From: Phialophora verrucosa
Lineage: Eukaryota; Ascomycota; Eurotiomycetes; Chaetothyriales; Herpotrichiellaceae
DNA length: 64,000 nt
Direction of reading: 5' to 3'
Assembly: GCA_002099365.1 (NCBI GenBank)
Contig: MSED01000003.1
Span: forward strand, 1,302,001 to 1,366,000
Shown: one piece after another, positions 11,685-21,946 of the stretch
How the letters are laid out: every line of letters begins with the position of its first letter
Numbering within the stretch: position 1 is the first letter of the stretch
Notes under the pieces: generated by a model
The model's database searches: none
The model's input: the letters and a program-made list of their open reading frames with translations, nothing else
What the model was told of the DNA's origin: nothing
Program-made: the position numbers and the translations under genes

Positions 11685-12638
11685 GCCGGCCGCCCGCACG
11701 CCTGGGACGGGAAAAAGTGCTTCTACGCACCTACTGAGTATTGCATATTTATGTAATGAGTCACGTACCTTGGACTGTGGGATATGTATTTCTGATAATG
11801 ACTTCTCTTGTGCTTCGTATGAGTAAGATACTGCGTAGTAAATTTAAACTGTTTTCGCGAATCTGACCAATATCATAGAATAGCGCTGTTGGTGTTTATG
11901 CACGCCGCGGTATGTGCATCTAGCGTTGTTGTTCGGAGTGTTTAAATACCGTACGAGCACATCACACACAAAGTATGTATGCATGTACGAGGTAGGGGTC
12001 AGGAGGCAGACCGGAAGCAAGGGCAGGGCAGATACATACCTAGATACCGAGCACAGTAAACTGCAAGCCTTCATGAGGCATACTCTGTACTCGTACATAT
12101 ACAATGAGTCGAGTCCAACAAACGATCTGCCCGAATTTCGGATTTAGGTTCCCAACTCTCCATCATGTCTGCCTGTTATTCCTGCCTGTCTGTCTTGTCT
12201 GCCTGTCCTCCTGTACCCCGTCGGCAACCTCCATGCAAGTTGCCGTGCGGGATCTGAAGTCAGTCTACCGAGCTGAGAAGCGCGGAAGGTCACCGATGAA
12301 AGAAATGAATACGAATTCACACACACACGCTGCACCAGGTTTTCAATTGTTTATTCAGTGAGTGATTGGCGTGGTGGCTGACTATGGATCCACCACCCAG
12401 TATAGGTTCATTAATCGCATATACATTCTGGGGCTTCGTGCAAGAAGCTCGGTCTTGCCCGTGAGAATTTAATGGCAAGTTGGGGACGCGGCATGATGAT
12501 TGATTAGGTTGGGTTATATATTTCCGTGATATTGTCGCTTGGGACTTCTATACCGTGCACTCGTCAAAAAGATGCATTTTTTCGTGGTATCGAAAGCAAA
12601 TCGATGGATGAACAGATTCGTTCATGATAGGTTGGCAC
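11685..12638. other. Intergenic region between convergent genes
   Basis: About 950 bp between the amidohydrolase stop and the stop of the GPI-type protein. It is AT-richer than the flanking genes, with several poly(A)-signal-like stretches and small simple repeats (for example CA near 12318). No gene is supported. Confidence 0.5.
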
Positions 12639-14904
12639 TTATAGTAGCAGCGTAGCTAGGAGGCAGACGGTCAACCCGAGAATCGTGGTCCGAAGTTGGT
12701 CTCTTCCAGCCGAGAACTTCAGCGCGGTTGCGGCACCTGTGAACGAGGATTGCGGTGCAGTCGTTGTGGTGGATGCTGCGCCCGCGGCTCCTGAAGGTCC
12801 GGTCGTCGTCGGAAGTGCCGAGACCTCGCCGCTCGGACTGACTATCAGGGTAGTGGTATAGGTGCTGGTGGTAGGAGACGTGGGAAGAACAAGTGTGGCA
12901 CCTCCGCTTGTCAAGTCAGAGCCGTATACAGTGGTGGTGCCGTTGTCGCCAACGGGCATGATGATGGTTATTTGACCCCAGGCGCTACCAGGGACTGTGC
13001 TATGCGAATAACTGGTAGTTACAACAGTTTCGGTAGTCGTGTACGGCTGTGTCGCTGATGAGATTGGCGCTGGTGGGGTCGATGGCGGTGATGAAGTTGT
13101 CGGAATCGGCGACAGTGTTGACACCGTTGCTGTAATTGTTGAGCTCTCTGAAGTAGCCGTCGTTGTCGATGGGACGGGCGTGAGCGTTGCAATTGTGACG
13201 ATCGAGCTCGGCTGGGTTGGAGAAGGCGGAGGCGCTGAACTCTTCGGCGTGACGGTTGTCGATATGGTTCCCGTGACCGTGCTGTACGTGGAACCCGCGG
13301 CATTCGTCGTGGGTGCCGTCACGGTGGTACTTACGACAATAGTGGAAAACTGCTCGCAATAATCGAGGAACTGCTGGAACTGTGGTGCAATCTCGACAAA
13401 ACTGGCCGTGTCATCGGCCTTGTGGTAGTCAATGCACTGCTCACATTGCGCGAGGGATACCTCGAAAGCCGAGCCTGGCAGGCAAAGTTTGGACGTCTTC
13501 CCGTTCGACTGAGCCTCTAACAGACAGTTATTGCACCACGGATAACAAGCACCCGGAACGCTAGTCTGCGCTTGTCTCGCTGCAACGGTTGGACTCGGTG
13601 GCAAGAGTATAGTGGTGGTGCGGGTCAAGACCTCGTTGACGACGAAGATCTCATATGTCAGCCCAAACTGGGTCGGGTCCATGTTGAAAAAGTTATCGAT
13701 AGCATTTACACGAAGGGCTGGGTTCGTCGCAGGTGTGGAGTTTCCATAGATATCCGCATCCCAGGTCGGCAGAGACGCTGGGAGAACTTGAGCCGGGATA
13801 CACTCATTCGGACTGCAAAGGAAGTTTCGATCCGGAATGCCAGCTTCGAAATTGCAGTTCTCCAGAACAGGCTTGCACAGCCAACCTGGAGGGCAGCCCC
13901 AGCTAACGACAAAGAATCAGTACCATTATGAAATATGAATGACAGAAATACACGTGGTCAGATAACAACGTGCCAAGTAGAGACTTAATGAGGTTCGAAA
14001 GGTAGTACTTAGAGGTGTCACTTACGTCCAGTCAGTGGGATATGGCCCAGCGGCGGTATAGGTCGGGTTGACTATCCGAGTTGGACATAATGTAATACTC
14101 GTGGCCTGAGTTGTAATCTCGTATACCGAAATGATCTCTGTTGCTGTCGCGGTGGTCGGTGTCGTTGAAATTGACGTTTCGGTGAGAGTGGCTGTGGTGG
14201 GAGTCGTTACAGTTTCAGTGGTTGGAGTCGTTACAGTCTCAGTAGTTGGAGTCGTCACTGTCTCCGTAGTTGGAGTCGTAACCGTTTCTGTCGTCGGCGT
14301 GGTCAACGTGGTAGGGGTGATGGAGATAGTCGTCGTTGTTTCTGTCACTGTTTGGGTCTGCGAATATAAGCATCTCAGTGTGTTCCAAAGTGAAGAGTGA
14401 ACTAACCGTTGTGACGATTGTTGTGGATATGACCGTCTGGTAGATTGTGATTGGTAGAGTAGTGGTGTCCGTGAAGAACTCGGAGGTGGTGACGGTGTCA
14501 GTGAAGAACTCGGAGGTGGTGACGGTGTCAGTGAAGAATTCCGAGGTGGTGGTCGTGTTAGTGAAGAACTCAGATGTGGTGATTGTGTCTGTAAAAAACT
14601 CGGATTGGGTGGTTGTATCGGTGAAGTATTCCGATGTCGTGGTTGTGTCGGTGAAGAATTCCGAGGCGGTCGTTGTTGCAGTGACCGGAACATATTCAGT
14701 CGCGGTCACATTGATAAAAACCGTCGGCGGCGCTGGACAAGTGACAATCCAGGTCTTGTCTACTGTCGTCGTGGTGACATACACCGGGACTGGTGGTGAT
14801 GGTGGCGGATGACCTGGCCATGGCCAGACTGTGTATACGGCTTGAGAGGAAGCGGTGGCGATCGCAAACGACAGACATGCCAGAAATCGGAGCGGTGAGT
14901 GCAT
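12639..14904 (-). CDS. Secreted Ser/Thr-rich mucin-like protein, probably GPI-anchored
   Basis: Exons (minus strand) are 14407..14904, 14026..14357 and 12639..13902, with introns of 49 and 123 bp; about 697 aa. The N-terminus MHSPLRFLACLSFAIATASS is a signal peptide. A Thr/Phe-rich region follows with seven 10-residue repeats of the type TSEFFTDTVT, then four 8-residue TTETVTTP repeats. A small cysteine-rich module starts WGCPPGWLC and continues to CEQC. A long Thr/Ser/Pro stretch precedes the hydrophobic tail LGLTVCLLATLLL, with small residues (FSAG) before it, as in GPI attachment signals. Heavy O-glycosylation and a cell-wall or surface location are expected. The ATG at 14904 was chosen because it begins the signal peptide; an upstream in-frame ATG at 14928 is less likely. 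Confidence 0.85.
14197..14292 (-). repeat. 24-bp coding tandem repeat, four units
   Basis: Units begin at 14197, 14221, 14245 and 14269. Each encodes eight residues of the TTETVTTP type in the GPI-type protein, in exon 2. Units differ by a few silent or conservative changes. Confidence 0.85.
14471..14680 (-). repeat. 30-bp coding tandem repeat, seven units
   Basis: Seven consecutive 30-bp units begin at 14471, 14501, 14531, 14561, 14591, 14621 and 14651. Each encodes ten residues with the core SEFFTDT. The units at 14471 and 14501 are identical, while the others have diverged, which suggests recent duplication at that end. Confidence 0.9.
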
Positions 14905-16253
14905 TTTGACAACTATTTCTCTTCTCACAATGCACTCATAATGCAGTCAACGAGAGCCCCGGAGGATAAAAACGAATGATGTCGAACGAGGGAATGTGCC
15001 TAAAGCGAATGAAAGTAGACTGAGAGTGTTGAAAGCTTCCGAAGCTGCCAGACTCAATGTCAATTAAGAGCGAAGGGAAGAAAGAATCCAGGCTTCGAGT
15101 GCCAGACTTGCCGTCATTATTGGAAACCATTTGGGATAATGGGATGGCCAGGCGAACTGTCCTTCAGCCTGGTACCAGGGTTCTCACGCCACATGGCACC
15201 GGCGCCTTTCATCGCATGCGGCGTTGGCACGTTGGACGAACTGGATACCCAGTATGCAGGTCGGTGACGTTCCTGGCTTTCCTTCGACGGAGCCCTGCCA
15301 GATGCAGATGGTGGCGTGCCAATCAATGACAGAATCAACCATTTCGATGGAAGCTCGCATTCGGGGGCGTTTCCCGATAGCAACTAGCCTGTCCAAGCGG
15401 GAAGGTCGACATGGAAGATCAACGCGGGCAGCAGTGAGCGAACAGTGAGAGAACAGTGAGGGAGCAATGAGCATTGATGTTGAACCTGGAGTCAGTTTCC
15501 GCTGGAGGTGGAGCCCCCCCAAAACCCCGACGGCCGGCAGCGCCTTCCCCAACCGGGACTAGCATGTCTCCAAAACCGGTTTGTCGTTGGTGACGGCATA
15601 AGCGTCTCCGCCCGGCCTTGTCTAGCCTCGACACTTGTCTCTACCGACCTTGTTCTTGACGACTGAGGTGTTCGCTTCGACGCAAATCATGACAGGGTTT
15701 GCTGCTTCTCGATAACGGGATTGCCATGGGTCCAACGTTGTCCTTTCCCAGTTACGGCCACGATTGTCCCTGATTCCTCCCACCGGTTCTCCTCCCCAGC
15801 CCGCCGCGCCGTTCGTGCTAGGGCTGTCCTTCGACTGCCTATAGCAGACGCGCAGTTCGGCCGGTTCCATCATCGTCACCAACAGTCGGACCTTCGAACT
15901 CTCCATGACGCACAGATCCTGGTTGAGGATTCTCCATGGCCGTGTTGAGTCACTGCGACCGCAGGACCCTGCGCCTGCACATCGCGAAGAGAAGAACGAT
16001 CGTACCAATGACACCAGACTTTAACACCTTGATGTAGCAAGTAGTGATTGCCGATCAGGTGGCGAAATATGGTCCATATGATAACGGTAGGTATCAACAC
16101 GAGGTTTGTCTCAGAACACCCGGTTCTATTTTCACGAAACCTTCAATGCTGTATAGTGCCTACATCCAAGCAATTGTTCGCCGTTTCAGCATTCAGATCG
16201 TGCTACACTCCAGAATACAGACATGACAGTCAGAATAGCCAGATGAGGCCACG
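14905..16253. other. Intergenic region between divergent surface-protein genes
   Basis: About 1.35 kb between the start of the GPI-type protein and the start of the kelch membrane protein. Frames on both strands are short and show no domain. Two imperfect copies of a GAGCGAACAGTGAGAGAACAG-like motif are near 15435..15465. I see no supported gene. Confidence 0.45.
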
Positions 16254-18890
16254 ATGATCCTTTACCTGGAGTTTGCGGTGCTCGTTGGGTTGTTGACTGC
16301 AACAACACACACCATTTCAGTTCAGGAAAATTACACAATATGTAATTGGGCTCGTTTGAGGGCGGGGGTTGTGCGAGATGCCGTCTACCTCGATGGAGGT
16401 CTCCTTTGGTGGCAGACTGCCTTCGCAGATGGAACTGCGCCCGTGGTGAGCAGTGATGGTAACGTCGAAGGGGATATGTTTGTGCTGAACTTTTCGACAC
16501 CTTTTGATATCGCCAAGACTAATGTATCGGGCTTGTTTGATCGGATGGCAAAGGCCGGTGGAGCAGGAAACAACATCGCGCCTAATTATGTGGATGGGAC
16601 CATGTTCGCTAATGATGGAGAACTGTATCTCTATGGGTTAGTTGGCCCAGAAAATTCGCGCTTCAAAGGTTGACTGACATGACTTGACAGTGGCTTACCT
16701 CGACTGACCGACTCTGCCTCGCCGCAAAGCGCAGAGAGCGTCCTAGGCTACGAGGCCTACCAGTATGGCCCGAACCGGGCTAGCTGGAGTCCCGGCTTCT
16801 ACCAAGGGACTCTCCCGGATGGTGTTACAAGATACATAACCAACGGCGCCGGAGTGTCCGCCCCAAGTGAAAACCTGGGATTCTACTTCAGCGGGATGCG
16901 GTCTCCGACATGGGGCCCGATTTACTACGAGGACTCCTCGGCGAATGTGACCGCAAACAGTCTCATCAAAGTCGACATGTCCGTCATGAGAAGCGAGAAA
17001 TGGACAAACACTACGCTTCCAGACAACATCCAACCGCGCGCAAACGCCGAGTTGGCATGGATACCCGTGGGCGAGCAAGGCGTACTGGTGGCAATCGGTG
17101 GCGTCAGCGCACCTGAAGAGATATGGCCAATGGGTTTGAACAGTTCACAGAGTTCCGAAAGTCAAGCGCAAAGTCCAGGATTCATGACCTCTATAGCCGT
17201 CTACGACATCGCATCGAGCACCTGGTATCTGCAGAACACCACCGGCCAAGCCCCGGGCCAACTGACAGAGTTCTGCTCTGTGGTCGCGACAGCAAAAGAC
17301 TCGTCGTCGTTCAACGTCTACATCTACGGCGGCTACGATGGCCTGAACGCTGCTGATGAACCATCCGACGATGTCTGGGTACTCTCACTCCCAGCCTTCC
17401 AATGGGTCAAAGCGTACAGCGGCACCAAGTCTCATGGTCGCTCGGGCCACCAATGTGTCACTCCGTATCCGGATCAGATGTTCGTGATTGGGGGTGTGCA
17501 CCAAAACCAAGCCAACTGCGTCGAAGGCGGGATTGTCCAGATCTTCAACCTCAATACGCTCGAGTTCCAGGATACGTATGACCCCGCGACATGGTCGGAG
17601 TACGTGGTACCCAGCGTGGTGACACAAGCAATTGGGGGCAGTGGTGCCTCTACAAAACGTGCCGCGACGCTGGATGGTGCATTGGCCGCCATCTTCGCAA
17701 AACCCTACTCCAAACCGATCACGCATTACTACCCATACCCTGTCAACGGCTCATCAGACGCCGCCTCTGGCGGCAGTGGAAGCTCCGGTGTCAGCAAAGG
17801 CGCGATTATTGGCATCAGCGTCGCCGCCGCGGTGATAGGCCTCCTATTACTTGTCCTCATCTTCCTCCTCGTCCGCCGCCGCCGCATCATCCGCAGCGGC
17901 TCGTCCGACAAGTCGTCTCACTCGAGCAATAGCCGGATCTCACGTTGGCTCAATGGCGCATCCTGCGCAACAGCAAGTCACAAGCGCCCTTCGCCCCAGC
18001 AATGGCAATCGATGCAGAGCTCGCGACAAGAAGTCCAACAAATCGGCCCCTACGCCTCCCTATCGGACGACTCGACACCACCCCTGCAACCAGTTCGCCA
18101 TGAAATGGCCAATACGACTGAACGTCCCAAGCCACCGTTCGAATTGGCCACAGATTACAACAGCCTAGACCACCCCCGTCACTCCGGCATTGTAGATTAT
18201 GCCTACAACGCCAACTACGGGCACACGCATTCAAACTCGAATTCCACTTCGAATTCCAACTCGAACTCGGACGAAGCTTCGGCCTCGCCCAACCGTCCCT
18301 CCCCACTAAGTAACAATAGTGCTACCCCCGCCACGGGCACGGGCGCCTCACCCCTACGAAACATGCGTTTCCCACCCCCCGGGCCCGCAAGCGACATCTC
18401 CCCTCCAAGCCAAGAAGCCTCAAACTCTTCCTCCTCAAACTACTCCTCCACCGGCACGTCCGAGACCCTAGCGTGGCCGCTGCCCGCAACTCAGAACACC
18501 TGGCGCGGGAAACGCGATCCGCGGGCCCCGAACAACGGCCTCGTCCCACGAAACCCCTTCGACGACCGCGATCGGAATAGCGAGAGTTCCTCGGTACAAC
18601 CGATCATGGAGGAGCAGGAGCCCGACTCGCCGCACCATGGCCGCGGGTACGCTGCCGCTCGTGCTCATGAATTGCCGGCCGAAAGAGACGGGGAGAGGAG
18701 GTTCTCATACCAGCACGGCAATGAGAGCGCGAGTAGCGGCGTAGGAACGCTGCCTAGTCCCGTGATCACGAACGAGGGGGGCAGCCTGCCGCCGCAAGAT
18801 GACGGTGTGAGGAGGAGTCTGTTCGAGACAATCAGCCCGGTCAGTCCGACGATGGCGAGGAATTGGAATGGGCATGAGAGACGAGGCTGA
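16254..18890 (+). CDS. Kelch-type beta-propeller membrane protein
   Basis: Exons are 16254..16636 and 16691..18890 with a 54-bp intron (GTTAGT to TGACAG), giving 860 aa. A signal peptide (MILYLEFAVLVGLL...) starts an extracellular domain with kelch-like blades, for example VAIGGVSAP, YIYGGYDG and MFVIGGVHQ. A single transmembrane segment near residues 498-525 (GIISVAAAVIGLLLL type) is followed by RRRR, which fixes the tail in the cytosol. The tail, over 300 residues, is rich in Ser, Asn and Pro, with an Asn-Ser run near 18230..18270. The architecture (extracellular propeller, one membrane span, disordered tail) suggests a cell-surface sensor or wall-associated protein. Function is unknown; similar proteins are common but uncharacterised in Pezizomycotina. 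Confidence 0.88.
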
Positions 18891-19209
18891 GGCGGTGATG
18901 ATTGCGATGACGACCGACTGACCAACCGGCCAATCGACCAGCCGATGCTGTATTCATTGTGGATATCGCACGTTGGCCATTCCGACGTGGAGATAGGCGT
19001 GCGTTTTGGCCCTTGTCCATTGTGATTCTGTGTATACTCGCGTGATGAGATTTGTCGATGCAGAGACATACTACTTGTGAATAGACATGTCATTAGATTG
19101 ATCTCTCTTGTATCAAAGTGGCCGCCAGGCCCAAGTCGTACTTATAATAATCTATGGATGGTAACAGTCTATCAGCGTATCAGTTGATGATTTCGCTTTC
19201 AACCTCGGG
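18891..19209. other. Short intergenic region, convergent 3' ends
   Basis: A 319-bp spacer between two convergent genes. It contains TATAATAATC near 19145 and GTATAC, consistent with 3' flanks. No gene is seen. Confidence 0.4.
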
Positions 19210-19653
19210 TCACGATGTACGCTGGCGCTTCACCAGCGGGTCCGTTCCTGCTACTCTATTAGCAGTCTCCGTGCCGTTGCCGACTGAATACATCTCTCCC
19301 GTCCTTTCCTCGTCTTGGGGCACGCCAACATCACGCTCGACTTGATCCGGGTCGACGCTGTGCACCCACTCCAGGACAGAATTTCTGACCTGCTGGGAGA
19401 GGCTTGTCAGGATGATCGCAGCTACACTGCCTCCGGGCGCAAGCTGGATAGAATATTCCTTGGGAAGCAGCCGGATCATTGCAGTAAAAAGTTCGACTCG
19501 CCCGTAAGCATTGAACAGATCTGCCACCCGGGAAAGTAACTGTGGGACGTCAATGACGCGATTGCTGAAGTCCTCAGTTATGGCCAGGAACGTTCTGAAC
19601 ATGTCCGGCGCGTCCGCGAGGGATGACTCCATGTCATCCACGTAGTAGTGCAT
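19210..19653 (-). CDS. Small protein with one Sin3-type paired amphipathic helix (PAH) domain
   Basis: A 147-aa frame starting at 19653. Residues 1 to about 75 match the PAH pattern of Sin3 corepressors: a helix around MHYYVDDMESS, then MFRTFLAITEDF, a turn SNRVID, VPQLLSRVADLF and finally RLLPKEYSI. The C-terminal half is polar and ends in KRQRTS. Sin3 proteins carry several PAH domains plus a HDAC-interacting region; here only one PAH is present. The start sits 27 bp past the stop of folylpolyglutamate synthase on the same strand. In the same frame, codons just upstream (RPFIDA) extend helix 1, so a short 5' exon overlapping the neighbouring gene cannot be excluded. The role is unknown; a decoy or adaptor for PAH-binding repressors is only a possibility. 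Confidence 0.6.
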   Translation of the reverse strand: MHYYVDDMESSLADAPDMFRTFLAITEDFSNRVIDVPQLLSRVADLFNAYGRVELFTAMIRLLPKEYSIQLAPGGSVAAIILTSLSQQVRNSVLEWVHSVDPDQVERDVGVPQDEERTGEMYSVGNGTETANRVAGTDPLVKRQRTS

Positions 19654-19680
19654 GGCGTCGATGAATGGTCGTTGTGGCCA

Positions 19681-21655
19681 CTAGCCATGTCTCACGGTTC
19701 CAGGGGCCGATGTAGGAGCTCCATCGGAGGTAGCACCATGAGGAGCACTTGTGGTTTCCAGGACTTCCAGAAAGCCGCCGACAAGGTGCAAACTCCCAGT
19801 AACGAAAACTGTGAGCGCCGTTTTCTCGTCCGACGTCCTGATCGGCTTTGTAGTCGAAGCCATCGTCTCCGGTAGACTGGACATCCGTGTCTGCTCGGCA
19901 CCAGAGACGGGCGTTTCCTCTGGACTCACGGTATGCGGCGCCTCTACGCTCGAGGAGCTCATCTCGGGTGGGCATGACGCCTTGGTCTCCTCCCCGGCGG
20001 AAATTGTCCCCTCGGCGTTCTCAAACTCGCCGTGTTGATGGAGCCTTGCCACCTTCCGGACCAGTTCTACCGCCTCCTCAATCGTGCGTACCACTTCAAC
20101 CTTAGCCGAAGGGTCTATCTTGGCCCATGTCTCAGCGAGACGACGTTGAACCGTCAGACTCGCAACATCTGACGCATTGGAGTTGACAAAAACCAGGTCC
20201 GGCTTGAAACCGGTTTCTTTGAAGGTAGTGTTAGTACAGAAGATGACATGTGTAAATGGACGCGAATCGTTCAGAGCCTTGGACAAGGTGTTGAACAATT
20301 CCTTCGCAAACGCGTTCGCGTCTCGGGTCTGCTGATTGAAGATCAAAAAGCGCGGTTGTGGGTGAAGAGGTTCTGATGATCCATGGGCGGGTGGTGATTT
20401 CGTGATAAGTTTAGAGGCGAACCACTCCCCAGCCAGCCTGATACTTTCGAGTGTGTGTGCACCGTCGACATACCAGTTGATCCCATCCTCCTTTCTAGTA
20501 TCACACCGTCCGGGCCACCGAACATACCGCAGGCCGTGTCTCAGCCTCACCAAGAATTCATGGTCGTGAGACCCATACCCCTGATCGCGGAGCCACTTGC
20601 ACGCAACCTCCAAGGCGAGGGTGGCATTGATTTTCTGGAATTCTCCTTGGAGTCCGAGCTTGTAATCTCCATTCTCAATCTGCGGAATCGTCTTGACATA
20701 CTGGAGCAGACAATCTTTCTCCCTTGCCACTCTCTCCATGACCTCTTTCGCCTCCTCCGGTTGGCTGACAGGCGTAAAGCATTGGGTACCCTTTTTCATG
20801 ATACCGGATTTGTGCCAAGCAATCTGGCCAATGGTATCACCAAGCATACCGACATGGTCAATCCCTAGGCTTGTGATTGCCGTTACCGCCGGAGACTCGA
20901 TGATATTTGTGCTGTCGTAGGCGCCACCTATGCCGCATTCGATCACCGCCACGTCGACCTTCTCACTGATGTAGGTATGAAAGGCCATCAAGGTCAAGTA
21001 CCTAAAATAAACAGGTTTTGCCTTTGTCGAAGCCGGATCTTCTCCCGCATCTCTCGCAGCATTCTCTAGGCGGTCCCAAACCTCGAAGAAATATTTTGCA
21101 AACAATTCCTCGGACAATGACTCGCCGTTGATCTGAATTCGCTCCCGAACAGATGTCAAATGTGGTGAGGTGAACAATCCAACTTTTGACAAGGGGATGA
21201 AACCTGGCTCTTCACAGTGGATGAAGCGTGTGAGGATGGAAGAGATGAAGGCGGCAGTCGAGCCTTTGCCCTTTGTCCCGGCGACGTGTATAGGTTTTAA
21301 GACATTGAAGTCTGAAGGCTGTGGAAGGATGAGTTAGAGGAAGAGAGCATATGCCACAGGCTCGAGCGTGACAGACCTTGTATCCAATTCTGCGGCACCA
21401 TTCAATCATTTCAGGAATGGCTTGCTCGTTCAAAGCCCGCCCCGACTTACGAATGGCGTCGACAATCGCAAAATTGGACTGAAGGGTGTTGAGCGAGTTC
21501 ACGGCATCCTAGATACCAGTCAGTGGTGCCCATGTGGATTGTTACTGTATTGCGCGACTTACGTTGTATGTGCGCGACATGGCGGGCGCCGTAGTCGCCA
21601 TCCCGCGGGTAATGATTCTGACCTGAGCAGAGGCTCTGAGAATCCATCTCTGCAT
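19681..21655 (-). CDS. Folylpolyglutamate synthase, probably dual-targeted
   Basis: Adds glutamate residues to folates with ATP, for retention and one-carbon metabolism in cytosol and mitochondria. Exons (minus strand) are 21563..21655, 21377..21508 and 19681..21318, with introns of 54 and 58 bp; 620 aa. The P-loop VAGTKGKGST is near residues 86-95. HVGMLGDT, HKSGIMKKG and YVDGAHTLES are Mur-ligase/FPGS motifs. Three in-frame ATGs exist. The one at 21655 begins MQRWILRASAQVRIITRG, an arginine-rich amphipathic sequence typical of a mitochondrial presequence. Those at 21601 and 21580 (MATTAPAMSRTYN) would give a cytosolic form. The C-terminus is slightly extended beyond the conserved GGFLEVLE. 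It is divergent from the RTC5-like gene, 291 bp away. Confidence 0.93.
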
Positions 21656-21946
21656 TTCAGGACAGGCATGACTAGGTGTTGACTTACTGCAAACGATGTT
21701 CACCAAGGTCAAGATGCGGAAAGATTCGTGAGTATGTACTTGCGCAGGAGTAAAATTTGCTGCAACGTAATGTTACGGGAGTAATATGTGCAGTAAGGCG
21801 AATATCTTCTCGGCGTCGTCTGACCTTTGTCGATGTAGACAGGCAGCCAGAACTCTAATCATGTCATGAAGTGAGAAATCCAATATAATAGGCAGACCTG
21901 CCCAGTCTGTTGTGTGATGGAATAGATTCGGATACAGGAAGTCGCC

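Noticed and set aside
13039..13362. Valine-rich plus-strand frame opposite the mucin gene
   Set aside because: An antisense shadow created by Thr-rich codons; the minus strand has signal peptide, cysteine module and GPI tail.
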